64,000 bases of DNA. Source: Bosea sp. (in: a-proteobacteria) (GTDB lineage: Bacteria > Pseudomonadota > Alphaproteobacteria > Rhizobiales > Beijerinckiaceae). A model generated the notes under the pieces. The model was not told the origin of the DNA. It worked only from the letters and a program-made list of their open reading frames with translations, and ran no database searches. Positions 56,285 to 64,000 of this stretch are shown piece by piece. Each line of letters begins with the position of its first letter. Position 1 is the stretch's first letter. The stretch lies in the NCBI GenBank assembly GCA_023910605.1, contig JAAVVV010000001.1, positions 2,904,698-2,968,697 on the forward strand, written 5' to 3'. The position numbers and the translations under genes are program-made.

Positions 56285-56611
56285 TCACACCTGCATACGC
56301 ATGATTTCCTCATAGGCGGCGATCACGCGGTCGCGCACGGCCACCAGCGTCTCGATCGCGGCCTCGCTTTCGGCGACGGCCGTGACCACGTTGACGAGGT
56401 CTGCCTGACCGCCCACCGCCGCCGCGACCTGCGTGTCGGCCTTGGACCCTGCGGCGCCCACGCCGGCTATGGCGGTCTTCACCATCGCGGAGAAATCGGG
56501 AACCTCGCCGCCCAGCGCGCCGGCGCCCTGGACCGGCCTGGCGGCCAGCGTCCGCGTTCCCAGCCCCTGCACGGCGGAGTAGGCGCCGGCGACGAAGGAT
56601 GATGTGGTCAT
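56285..56611 (-). CDS. fliE: Flagellar hook-basal body protein FliE
   Basis: FliE joins the MS ring/export gate to the rod. The 108-residue protein has the conserved C-terminal half QADLVNVVTAVAESEAAIET and the end RDRVIAAYEEIMRMQV, which is diagnostic. It sits between flgC and fliQ. Confidence 0.94.
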   Translation of the reverse strand: MTTSSFVAGAYSAVQGLGTRTLAARPVQGAGALGGEVPDFSAMVKTAIAGVGAAGSKADTQVAAAVGGQADLVNVVTAVAESEAAIETLVAVRDRVIAAYEEIMRMQV

Positions 56612-56670
56612 GGCTGTCTCTCCCTGTGCTCGTCAGTTGCGGTTACCCGCCGGGTGATCCGCGCGCCGCC

Positions 56671-57081
56671 TCAGGCGCGCAGGATCTCGATGGTGCGGCT
56701 GATCATGCGGCGCGCCGAGGCGATGACGTTGAGGTTGGCCTCGTAGCTGCGCTGCGCCTCGCGCATGTCCATGGTCTCGATCAGCGAATTGACGTTGGGC
56801 AGCCTGACCTCGCCATTGGCGTTGGCGGCGGGGTGCCCGGGCTCGATGCGGGTCCGGAAGGGCGATGTGTCGGTCTTGACGCGGCCGAGCTCCACAGTCC
56901 GCACCCCGAGTTCGCGGTCAAGCTGCCCCCGGAAGGTGGGGACCTGCCGGCGGTAAGGATCAAGGCCCGGCGCATCGCGGGTTGAGTCGGCATTGGCAAT
57001 GTTCTCGGAGATCACCTTCATGCGACCGGACTGCACGCGAAGGCCCGAGGCGGCGGCGACAATGCTTTTCAGAAGATCCAT
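56671..57081 (-). CDS. flgC: Flagellar basal-body rod protein FlgC
   Basis: The 136-residue proximal rod protein has an N-terminal SGLRVQSGRMKVISENIANA and the C-terminal DMREAQRSYEANLNVIASAR, both characteristic of FlgC. It starts 12 bp after flgB. Confidence 0.95.
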   Translation of the reverse strand: MDLLKSIVAAASGLRVQSGRMKVISENIANADSTRDAPGLDPYRRQVPTFRGQLDRELGVRTVELGRVKTDTSPFRTRIEPGHPAANANGEVRLPNVNSLIETMDMREAQRSYEANLNVIASARRMISRTIEILRA

Positions 57082-57093
57082 GATGCGCCCTCC

Positions 57094-57477
57094 TCAGCGG
57101 CCTCGCCCGATGGCGGTCTTCATCAGCCCCAGGCTCTTCTGGTAGAGCGTTGCGGCCATCTGATAATCCTGGTTGTTCTGCGCAACCTTCAGCATCTCGT
57201 CCTCGAGATTGACGCCATTGCCCGATGGCGTGGTCTCGAATCGGCGCTGCTTCATCGGGTTGCTGTTAGGGTCGGCCCCGCCCGCGGGAATGTGGACGGC
57301 GCTGGTGCGCGCCATCTGCAGCCCGGACGTTGCTGTCGGCGGCGGCCTGAGATCCTGGGGCCGGAAGCCCGGCGTGTCGGAGTTGGCGACGTTCTCCGCC
57401 AAAACCTTCTGGCGGGCATGGTGCCAGCTCATCCGCGCCTTGAGCGCGTCGAAAAGAGGAAGTCCGCCGATGGCCAT
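57094..57477 (-). CDS. flgB: Flagellar basal-body rod protein FlgB
   Basis: The 127-residue rod protein has HHARQKVLAENVANSDTPGF near the N-terminus and KVAQNNQDYQMAATLYQKSL near the C-terminus, as expected for FlgB. It is the first gene of the minus-strand flagellar operon and lies directly downstream of two CtrA-type boxes. Confidence 0.95.
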   Translation of the reverse strand: MAIGGLPLFDALKARMSWHHARQKVLAENVANSDTPGFRPQDLRPPPTATSGLQMARTSAVHIPAGGADPNSNPMKQRRFETTPSGNGVNLEDEMLKVAQNNQDYQMAATLYQKSLGLMKTAIGRGR

Positions 57478-57536
57478 GACAGGAACCGATCAATGAGGCG
57501 CTGCGTTGCGACAGGCAATAATTGCCGCGTTCATGG

Positions 57537-57551
57537 TTAACATCCGGTTAA
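57537..57551. promoter_or_regulatory. CtrA box (perfect TTAA-N7-TTAA)
   Basis: TTAA-CATCCGG-TTAA matches the CtrA consensus exactly. It lies 60 bp upstream of flgB and 128 bp upstream of the fliO-like gene, in their shared divergent promoter region. Confidence 0.75.
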
Positions 57552-57574
57552 GGGAGCGTGCTCCACAGGACATC

Positions 57575-57589
57575 TTAACAGCTTGCTAA
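57575..57589. promoter_or_regulatory. Second, near-perfect CtrA box
   Basis: TTAA-CAGCTTG-CTAA deviates from the consensus in a single base and lies 38 bp after the first box centre-to-centre. Paired CtrA boxes are usual at CtrA-controlled flagellar promoters. Confidence 0.6.
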
Positions 57590-57678
57590 CCATGCTTTCC
57601 GCAGGCTGCGGTTCGGTGTTATGGTGAAGCTTTCGCGGAAAGATTGCCGGAGCCGTCTACAAGCGGCGCCTTGGCAGG

Positions 57679-59289
57679 ATGATCGAGGGCGACGAGATCG
57701 TGGACTGGTTCACTGCACTTTCGACGCCCGCCAAGGCGATCCTGTCCCTGGCTTTCGTCCTGATTCTGGTTGTCCTCGCGGGCCTTGCGCTGCGCAAGAT
57801 CGCCGGCGGGCGGCTGAGGCTGCCCGGCCTGCCCGGGCAGGCGGCCCTGACGCGCCAGCCAAGGCTCGGCATCGTGGACACCTTCGATCTCGACCGCCAG
57901 CGCCAGCTCGTGCTGCTGCGCCGCGACAATGTCGAGCACCTCGTGATGATCGGCGGCCCCAACGATCTGCTGGTCGAGGCCAGCATCGTGCGCGGCGTCG
58001 TCCGGGCGCAGACGCCCGCGCCGGCGCCCGAACCCGAGCCGCCGCCCCCGCCGGCCGAACCCAAAGCCCCGGTTAGGGTCATCGCTCCTGCCGCCTCGCC
58101 GGAGCCGTCGCCCGCGATGCCGACCCCGCCGCCACGCCCGGCAAGCGCGCCAACACGCCCCGCCTCGCCGGAGCCGCCGCTCGCAATGCCGACCCCGCCG
58201 CCACGCCCGGCAAGCGCGCCAACACGCCCCGCCTCGCCGGAGCCGCCGCTCGCAATGCCGACGCCGCCGCCGCGCCCGGCAAGCGCGCCAACACGCCCCG
58301 CCTCGCCGGAGCCGCCGCTCGCAATGCCGACCCCGCCGCCACGCCCGGCAAGCGCGCCAACACGCCCCGCTTCGCCCAATGCCGAGCCGGCCCTGTCAGC
58401 GGCCGCCATTGCTGGCGCCGCCGCCATCATTGCCCGGCCGGCCAGCGCAGCCGCCGCGCCAACCATGGCGCAGCCGCAGCCCCCCGATGCCGCCCCCTCC
58501 GCCTCAGGCCCATCAGCGCCTGCCGCGCCGGACGAGATCAAAGCCGCCTTCGCGGCGGAGATGGACAACATGACGGCCCAGGCCGCCGCAACGTCCGCCG
58601 CAGCATCCACCGGCGCAGAATCCACCGGCGCAGCACCCACCGCCGCGAAGTCCCACGACGCGAAGTCCCACGACGCGAAGTCCGACGAGGCGGGCCCAGG
58701 CAAGCAGATCCTCGAGCCGATCGCATCGTCTGCGTCGGCGCGCGCCTCGCGCGATGAGATCGATGACATGACGCGGCAATTACAGGAGGCCTTGAAGCGC
58801 CCCTTCTCGGGGGTGAAGCCCAGCCCGCAGGCCCGCCTTGAGCCGGCGAAGGCCGAGGATGCTCCATCCGCGCCTGCCCTTGACACGCCGCAGAGCCCCG
58901 TCCCCGTGGCGCCGTCAGTCAGGATCGGCGCTTCCGAGCCGGCTGCCCCGCCTCCGCCTTCCCCGTCTGCCCCGTCTGCCCCGCCTCCGCCTGCTGCTCC
59001 GGCGCCGGCCGCGTCCGAACCGCGCAGGATGGAGGGACTCAAGGCCGCCGCCGCTGCCCGTGCGAAGTCGGTTGAGCCTGCGCTCAACACGCCTGGCACG
59101 GCGGTGGCGGAGCCTGCCGAGCCTGCGCCGGAACCCGCCAGCCCCGAACTGGAGACAACCTCTGACAATCCCGACGGGAACAAGGCGCGCCCTGCGGAGC
59201 CGGAAGCCGCCTCCGATCCGTTCTCGTTCGATGCCATAGAGGCCGAGTTCGCACGCCTCCTGAACCGCGGAGCCCCGCCCCGGACCTGA
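57679..59289 (+). CDS. fliO: FliO-like flagellar export protein with long Pro/Ala-rich tail
   Basis: The first ~110 residues match FliO: a membrane helix AILSLAFVLILVVLAGLALR, then RLGIVDTFDLDRQRQLVLLR and VMIGGPNDLLVEASIV. Position directly before fliP supports this. The rest (residues ~115-536) is a very long Pro/Ala/Ser-rich cytoplasmic tail; ordinary FliO is far shorter. The tail includes four near-identical 23-residue repeats (58093-58368) and a short KSHDA repeat. It ends in an acidic segment, DPFSFDAIEAEFARLLNRG, that looks conserved and could be a docking helix. The start at ATG 57679 has a GGCAGG immediately upstream. Confidence 0.8.
   Translation: MIEGDEIVDWFTALSTPAKAILSLAFVLILVVLAGLALRKIAGGRLRLPGLPGQAALTRQPRLGIVDTFDLDRQRQLVLLRRDNVEHLVMIGGPNDLLVEASIVRGVVRAQTPAPAPEPEPPPPPAEPKAPVRVIAPAASPEPSPAMPTPPPRPASAPTRPASPEPPLAMPTPPPRPASAPTRPASPEPPLAMPTPPPRPASAPTRPASPEPPLAMPTPPPRPASAPTRPASPNAEPALSAAAIAGAAAIIARPASAAAAPTMAQPQPPDAAPSASGPSAPAAPDEIKAAFAAEMDNMTAQAAATSAAASTGAESTGAAPTAAKSHDAKSHDAKSDEAGPGKQILEPIASSASARASRDEIDDMTRQLQEALKRPFSGVKPSPQARLEPAKAEDAPSAPALDTPQSPVPVAPSVRIGASEPAAPPPPSPSAPSAPPPPAAPAPAASEPRRMEGLKAAAAARAKSVEPALNTPGTAVAEPAEPAPEPASPELETTSDNPDGNKARPAEPEAASDPFSFDAIEAEFARLLNRGAPPRT
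58093..58368 (+). repeat. Minisatellite: four 69-bp units inside the FliO-like gene
   Basis: Four in-frame 69-bp units start at 58093, 58162, 58231 and 58300. Each encodes a 23-residue Pro-rich unit of the form PEPPLAMPTPPPRPASAPTR plus flanking residues. Units differ by only a few bases, so expansion was recent. Confidence 0.9.
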
Positions 59290-59387
59290 TCGGACGCTGC
59301 GGCGTCGCGGCGCCTTGCGGCCAGTTCCCCTTTGCGGGCTGACCTGCTCTATCGTGACAGTCTCGCGCGAGGTGAGTCGGGTTCACG

Positions 59388-60227
59388 ATGTCGGCTGTTG
59401 CATATCAGGTGCCGTCTCCTCCCCCCGCCCCTGTCGGCGGGGATCAAGGGGATCGGCCTCAGCGCCGAGCCGCCCGGCGAGGTCTCGGGCGTCCGTTGGC
59501 AGCCTTACTGCTTGCTCTTGGCTGGCTAGCCGCGGCCGGGCTTGCGGTCCCGGCCATGGCACAGACGATGACGCTGGATTTCGGCCAGGGCGGCGGCGTC
59601 ACCGAGCGTGCGCTCCAGCTCATCGCCCTGATCACGGTGCTGTCCCTGGCGCCCAGCATCCTCATCATGGTGACGTCGTTCACCCGCATCGTGGTGGTGC
59701 TTTCGCTGCTGCGCTCGGCGCTGGGCACGCAGACCGCCCCGCCCAATGCGGTCATCACCGGGCTTGCCCTGTTCCTCACAGCCTTCATCATGGCGCCGAC
59801 CTTCCGCGAGGCCTACACGGTGGCGGCGGTGCCGCTGCTCGCCAACCAGATCACGCCCCAGCAGGCCTTCGAGCGGGGCGTCCAGCCCTTCCGGGCCTTC
59901 ATGCTCAAGCATGTGCGCGAGAAGGATCTCGCCCTGTTCATCGAGCTGTCGAAGGAGCCGGCGCCGGCCTCTCCCGAGCAGGTCAGCCTTCAGGTGCTCG
60001 TGCCGGCCTTCATGATCTCGGAACTGCGCAGGGCTTTCGAGATCGGCTTTCTCCTGTTCGTGCCCTTCCTCATCATCGATTTGGTCGTGGCCTCTATCCT
60101 GATGTCGGTGGGCATGATGATGCTGCCGCCAGTCATCATCGCCTTGCCGTTCAAGCTGATCTTCTTCGTGCTGGTGGATGGCTGGGGCCTGGTAGCCGGC
60201 TCGCTTGTGAAGAGCTACGGCGAGTAG
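59388..60227 (+). CDS. fliP: Flagellar export gate protein FliP
   Basis: FliP is the central channel subunit of the flagellar exporter. The 279-residue protein has the family's cleavable signal region (LAALLLALGWLAAAGLAVPAMAQ), ILIMVTSFTRIVVVLSLLR and LVPAFMISELRRAFEIGFLL. The C-terminal half is MSVGMMMLPPVIIALPFKLI. The extended N-terminus (PSPPPAPVGGDQGDRPQRRA) is longer than usual, so a later start is possible. It lies about 100 bp after the FliO-like gene. Confidence 0.95.
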   Translation: MSAVAYQVPSPPPAPVGGDQGDRPQRRAARRGLGRPLAALLLALGWLAAAGLAVPAMAQTMTLDFGQGGGVTERALQLIALITVLSLAPSILIMVTSFTRIVVVLSLLRSALGTQTAPPNAVITGLALFLTAFIMAPTFREAYTVAAVPLLANQITPQQAFERGVQPFRAFMLKHVREKDLALFIELSKEPAPASPEQVSLQVLVPAFMISELRRAFEIGFLLFVPFLIIDLVVASILMSVGMMMLPPVIIALPFKLIFFVLVDGWGLVAGSLVKSYGE

Positions 60228-60242
60228 GGCCCGCGCCCGGCC

Positions 60243-63200
60243 TCAGCCCTGACGCGGCGCGGGTCCGGGCGCTGCGGCTTCTGGCGCCGGAGCCCCCGAT
60301 GGCGGCTCGGCCGCTGCATCGGGCCGGGCGGCCGGCTGCGCCGGACGCGTTCGCAGGCTTGATGCATAATCGGGATAGCGCTTGCGGTATTCAGTCATGA
60401 ACTCCATCAACGTGTCCGCATTGGCCACGGTCCGCGCGAGTTCCCTCAGATCGCCGCTGCGCGATCGATTGGCCCCCGTCACGAAGGCGAAGGTGCGCGC
60501 GTCGGGCGTCTGCGACATGGCATTGGCGTATTTCGCCCGGAGCCGGTCGAGCGAAAGCCCCTCGCTGGCCATGACATAGGCCACGGCGGCGCGCATGGTG
60601 TCGGCGCGCTGGCGCTCGTCGAGCGGCGCGGGTTGGCGCCAGGCTTCGCCGAGCAGGCGTTCATGCGCCTCGCCCGCCTCGCGCCAGCGCCGGGCGATCC
60701 ACAGGATGTCGGCGCGCAGCCGGTCCACCTCGGGGCCGCGCTCGTTCTCCAGCACCTCGAGCGCGAGGTCGGTGCGGGACAGGTCCGACAGCGCCTTGGC
60801 TTCGAGCAGCTGGCGCGCGCGCTTCACGTCGCGTGGCAGCTCCGCCAGCCGCGTGGTGCTGAGCGAGCGCAGCGCCTCGGCCGGCTTGCCGTTCATGAGT
60901 TGCACCATTGCAAGCCGCGCCGCCACCGTGGCGCGCGCGCCGCCCGCGAGCCGGTTATCGATCTGGTGCTGCAGCAGCTCGGCCGCCTGGTCCAGCAGAT
61001 CGACTTCCACGAGCCGGTCCGACAGGCGCCGGATGATTTCGTCGCCGCGGCGGCCGATCGGCATGAACTCCCTGAAATCGTAGAACAGCGCCAGCGCGTC
61101 GATGCGCGGCAACTGGTTCGCCTTGCCGTTGGTGAACAGCTCCTCGAACTGGCGTGCCGTATCGTCATGCAGCTTGCGTGTGATCGGGTGGTCCGGGAAG
61201 ACGCCATTGGCCTTGCGCGCCAGGGCGAAGGCCTCGCGCCATTTCTGCTGCACGGCGTAGATGGCGCCAAGCTCGCCCATGGCCTCGATCTCGGTGTCGC
61301 CGCCGCGCCAGATGAAGGCCACCGTCTCGAGCCGGGCGCGCGCCTCGTCGACGCTCATCGAGGCATCGCCTTCTCGCGCGGCCAGCTGCACCGCGCGCAG
61401 CTGCGCGCTGGCGGCGACAGGTCGGCGGTTCGAATTGAAGAGCGCCCGGTAACCGGCCAGCGCCGCCTCGGGCCGGCCGCTGATCTCGTCAAGCTGCGCG
61501 CGCAGCAGTTCCACCTCGTCCTGCGGCGTCCAGTGTGGCGCAAGCGCCGCCAGCAATGTCAGTTCGCGATCCGCCACGCCCACATCGCGCATGGCGATAG
61601 CGGCGTTGACGATCTCTCTGCGGACCACGGCCTGCAGCATGTCCGGATAGGCATCCAATACATCCATGGACCTGCGGAACGACGACAGCGCACGGGGAAA
61701 GCGCCCCAGGCGGGCATCATTCACCGCCAGCCAGATGTGGGCTTCGGCATCGTCCTTGAGGAAGCTCGCTGAGAGCGTTTTCTCGGCTGCTTCCCCACGG
61801 TCAAGCAAAGTCAGCGCGATGGCGCGCAGAAGATGCGCGCGCCTGTCGTTGCGCATGTTGGGATCATCCGCCAGCACGGTCGCCACGGGGCCGAGGCTTT
61901 CGGCATGCAGGCCGTTGGCGAGCTGGAATGTGGCCAGCTTCAGCCGCGCCACGCTCCGCTCCGAGCGGGGTGCGTCGGCGGCCTTGCGCATCAGTTCCTG
62001 GAGCTGCGCATAGGTGTCGCCCTTGCGCATGTCTGTCCAGCTGGCCTGGTCGGCCACCAGGTTGGAGCCGGCCTCATCCGAACCCGGCACCTGCGGCTTG
62101 TCATGTCCCGCCGAGACGGCCAGACCGCTGCCGCGGCCAATGATGACCTCGCCGACGCCGACGCGCACCATCACATCGTCTGCGACGGGCCTGACCGCGA
62201 CACCCTGGACCGTCTGCTCGATCTGGAACTCGACGAAACGCTGCACCTTGGGCGTGGATGCGCCCGGCCCATAGGCGGTGGCCACAGCTACGCTCTGGCC
62301 CGGCTCGGTTCCGATCCAGTGCACGCTGGAAACCTGGGTGAGAGGCAGGCTGATCACGCTCTGGCCGCGCTCGTCGAAGCTGCGGCGCGCCAGCAGCGGC
62401 TCGGCCGCCTGCACGCCCTTGTCGCCCAGCGTCAGCGACCAGCGCAGCCCATCGGGCGCAAGCCGCACGATGCCGCCGGGCTTCATCTGCAGGCGCAGCA
62501 CGGTGGCCTTGCCTTCGCGGGTCGCCGCCGCGCTCACGATATGGGCGCCAGCCTCGGCCATCAGTTGCCGGGCATCGAGTGTGTCAATCGTATCGAAGAC
62601 CACCACCGTCTCGCCGCGATCGTCGAAGGCCGCCGCGGCCGTCCGGCGCGGGAAGGCGAAATCGATGCGCGCGCCATCGGGCGCCTGCGTCACGGCGATG
62701 CCGACGGACTGCGGCGGCGCGGCGGGGCCTGCCGTCTGCCAGGCCGGAGCGGCCGGCGGATCGGCGGGAGCGGCTCCCGCTGGCTTGGGCGGCGCCTCCG
62801 CGCTTGCAGCGCGGGCTGCCTTGGCGGCGGGAGTGGCGGCGGGAGTGGCAGCAGGTGCGGCAACAGGTGCGGCAGCGGGTGCGGCAGCGGGTGGAGCCGT
62901 GGGGCGCGCGGCGGCTTCAGCCTCGGCGACGCGTGCCGCAAGCTGCGCCTCCGCAGCCTTCGCGGCAGCGGCGGATTTGGCCCGGTCCACCAGATCGATG
63001 ATGAAGCCGTCTTCCTCGCGGAACGTGCGGGGCTCAAGCTGGGGATCGACCCTGAGGCGCATCACGATGCCGTCCGCAGATCGTTCGATCGCGTCGACGC
63101 TCGCCCCGGGGGGCAGCAGCGATCGCACCTGGCCCACCGCGAGCCTGGCCGGCGCGCGGAATGCGACCGTCAGGGCGTCGCCCTCGGCCCTGGCCTCGAC

Positions 63201-63803
63201 GTTCATCTCCTGCGGCACCTCGAAGACAAGACGCGACAGCGTGGGCAGCGTGGCGCCGCGCACGGCGATCTCCGGCCCCTCGGTCCGCTCGCGATTGCGC
63301 ACCAGCTCGCGCGCGATCAGTTCCGCCTGGCGCAGCCGGTCAACCATCTCCTTCATCACTTCGGGCGGCAGGCTTGGCTTCAGCCCCTGCCAGTTCTGCG
63401 GCAGGAGATCGACGAAGACGCGCTCGCCAGCCTCGATCATGTTGGAGGTGAAGGCGCGCGTCAGGGCAAAGCGCACGCCCCGACCGTCAGGGTCCACGCG
63501 CACTGCCGAGACATAAGACGGCATTTCACGCAAGATGCGGTCGGCTGTGAGGCGGACAGGCTCGCTGAAGCCGACGATCAGCACGCCGTTGGTGACGCGC
63601 GCGCTGACGGGCTGGGAACTGGGCAAGGTGAAGACGAGGCGGCCGAAATTGCGCTCTTCCTCGCCCTTCAGCGTGGCTTCCTGCTGCGCACGCGCCGCGC
63701 CAGGCGACAGGGCGCACAGAAGCGCCGCCACGCCGATGCCCAGCATCCGCGCGCGGAAGGATCGTGTGCGAGGGGAACGCAACGCCACCATAACTTTACT
63801 CAT
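60243..63803 (-). CDS. Large exported protein with AMIN-like modules and TPR-like repeats
   Basis: This protein of about 1,186 residues has a signal peptide (LGIGVAALLCALSPGAARAQ). Its N-terminal third holds three similar beta-rich segments (NFGRLVFTLPSSQPVSARV..., SRLVFEVPQEMNVEARAEGD..., and a third after the linker, GARIDFAFPRRTAAAAFDDR...) that resemble AMIN domains of envelope proteins. A low-complexity Ala/Pro linker (around residues 300-370) separates the second and third. The C-terminal half is alpha-helical with TPR-like spacing. It is periplasmic by inference, convergent with fliP and preceded by a CtrA-like box, so a role in motility or cell-pole envelope organisation is possible. 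The start is uncertain (63845, 63803 or 63791). Confidence 0.7.
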   Translation of the reverse strand: MSKVMVALRSPRTRSFRARMLGIGVAALLCALSPGAARAQQEATLKGEEERNFGRLVFTLPSSQPVSARVTNGVLIVGFSEPVRLTADRILREMPSYVSAVRVDPDGRGVRFALTRAFTSNMIEAGERVFVDLLPQNWQGLKPSLPPEVMKEMVDRLRQAELIARELVRNRERTEGPEIAVRGATLPTLSRLVFEVPQEMNVEARAEGDALTVAFRAPARLAVGQVRSLLPPGASVDAIERSADGIVMRLRVDPQLEPRTFREEDGFIIDLVDRAKSAAAAKAAEAQLAARVAEAEAAARPTAPPAAAPAAAPVAAPAATPAATPAAKAARAASAEAPPKPAGAAPADPPAAPAWQTAGPAAPPQSVGIAVTQAPDGARIDFAFPRRTAAAAFDDRGETVVVFDTIDTLDARQLMAEAGAHIVSAAATREGKATVLRLQMKPGGIVRLAPDGLRWSLTLGDKGVQAAEPLLARRSFDERGQSVISLPLTQVSSVHWIGTEPGQSVAVATAYGPGASTPKVQRFVEFQIEQTVQGVAVRPVADDVMVRVGVGEVIIGRGSGLAVSAGHDKPQVPGSDEAGSNLVADQASWTDMRKGDTYAQLQELMRKAADAPRSERSVARLKLATFQLANGLHAESLGPVATVLADDPNMRNDRRAHLLRAIALTLLDRGEAAEKTLSASFLKDDAEAHIWLAVNDARLGRFPRALSSFRRSMDVLDAYPDMLQAVVRREIVNAAIAMRDVGVADRELTLLAALAPHWTPQDEVELLRAQLDEISGRPEAALAGYRALFNSNRRPVAASAQLRAVQLAAREGDASMSVDEARARLETVAFIWRGGDTEIEAMGELGAIYAVQQKWREAFALARKANGVFPDHPITRKLHDDTARQFEELFTNGKANQLPRIDALALFYDFREFMPIGRRGDEIIRRLSDRLVEVDLLDQAAELLQHQIDNRLAGGARATVAARLAMVQLMNGKPAEALRSLSTTRLAELPRDVKRARQLLEAKALSDLSRTDLALEVLENERGPEVDRLRADILWIARRWREAGEAHERLLGEAWRQPAPLDERQRADTMRAAVAYVMASEGLSLDRLRAKYANAMSQTPDARTFAFVTGANRSRSGDLRELARTVANADTLMEFMTEYRKRYPDYASSLRTRPAQPAARPDAAAEPPSGAPAPEAAAPGPAPRQG

Positions 63804-63857
63804 GCCGAAGAAGCGCGGCCCGGCACACTGGCCCTGATGCACCATGAGCCAACGAGG

Positions 63858-63872
63858 TTATCGCTCGGTTAA
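63858..63872. promoter_or_regulatory. CtrA-like box upstream of the large exported protein
   Basis: TTAT-CGCTCGG-TTAA differs from the CtrA consensus by one base. It lies just upstream of the start of the 1.2-kb-residue protein gene on the minus strand and also upstream of whatever begins at the right edge. Confidence 0.45.
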
Positions 63873-63893
63873 GCCGTTGCCTCGCCTTGGTGA

Positions 63894-64000
63894 CATGGGC
63901 GGAATGGCCGAAGACCGGCCAAGGAGGGTCTTTTCAAAATCAACAATTTCAAATCGACACGAAGCGGCGGTTGCGAGCGATATGCATCGTTGTCTCGGTC
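63894..64000 (+). CDS. Possible start of a gene running off the right edge
   Basis: From ATG 63894 (or ATG 63903) an open plus-strand frame reaches the end of the window and begins MGGMAEDRPRRVFSKS. Only about 35 codons are visible and no family can be recognised. It is reported only because the frame is open and divergent from the large protein gene. Confidence 0.2.

Noticed and set aside
57657..59237. Long minus-strand open frame, Gly/Ala/Ser-rich
   Set aside because: It is the antisense of the repetitive FliO-like tail; its length comes from GC-rich low-complexity codons and it shows no start context or domain.
61833..63872. Long plus-strand frame opposite the large exported protein
   Set aside because: Composition is His/Arg/Gly-rich as expected for antisense of a GC-rich gene, while the minus-strand frame has a signal peptide and ordered domains.

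Overview
The window reads as chromosome of a motile, GC-rich alphaproteobacterium, most likely a member of the Hyphomicrobiales/Rhizobiales (for example a Bosea-, Methylobacterium- or Bradyrhizobium-like lineage; the genus is an inference). The clues are a BTLCP transglutaminase-like protein, an ATP12 chaperone, a zf-CHCC protein, the cell-cycle kinase CckA beside flgBC-fliE-fliQR-flhB, perfect CtrA-type boxes in the flagellar cluster, and a tripartite tricarboxylate (Tct) transporter.

Layout. 1-5 kb: housekeeping genes (SDR, BTLCP peptidase with a clear terminator, arfB, gpt, a stand-alone acyl-ACP synthetase-like enzyme), then tRNA-Leu(TAA). 5.3-32.3 kb: an accessory block whose two ends each carry the same ~95-bp remnant of the 5' end of an IS3-family element in the same orientation. 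Inside it lie a two-gene M16 zinc-peptidase operon of lower GC; an ABC importer operon ending in a metallophosphoesterase; a ugpBAEC glycerol-3-phosphate-type importer; a TIM-barrel sugar-phosphate isomerase-like gene; a decayed TPP riboswitch next to a pmtA fragment; and a complete C-P lyase operon (phnCDEE-GHIJKL-hexapeptide transferase-MN-DUF1045). 11-bp-phased GTCA half-sites, i.e. Pho-box-like arrays, stand before the first importer, in the ugpB/isomerase divergent region, before phnC and before phnG. The block therefore looks like a PhoB-controlled organophosphorus scavenging island: import of phosphodiester or sugar-phosphate-like compounds, cleavage by a phosphoesterase, and C-P lyase breakdown of phosphonates.

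32.3-51.4 kb: core and metabolic genes, mostly short operons. These are an APC permease (its stop lies 5 bp from the IS remnant), a zf-CHCC/FAD-monooxygenase pair, radC, map, an FkbM methyltransferase, a CinA-like protein, a flavin amine oxidase, an AraC regulator, murI, rpsD, a Spy-like protein, ATP12, an M19 dipeptidase, two alpha/beta hydrolases, a gamma-carbonic anhydrase and tctCBA.

51.4-64 kb: the cell-cycle/motility region. It runs flgB-flgC-fliE-fliQ-fliR-flhB-cckA on the minus strand and fliO-fliP on the plus strand, diverging from an intergenic region with one perfect and one near-perfect CtrA box (TTAA-N7-TTAA). A 1,180-residue exported protein with beta-rich AMIN-like modules and helical TPR-like repeats follows on the minus strand, again behind a CtrA-like box. 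CckA is the kinase that feeds CtrA, so this cluster encodes part of its own likely control circuit.
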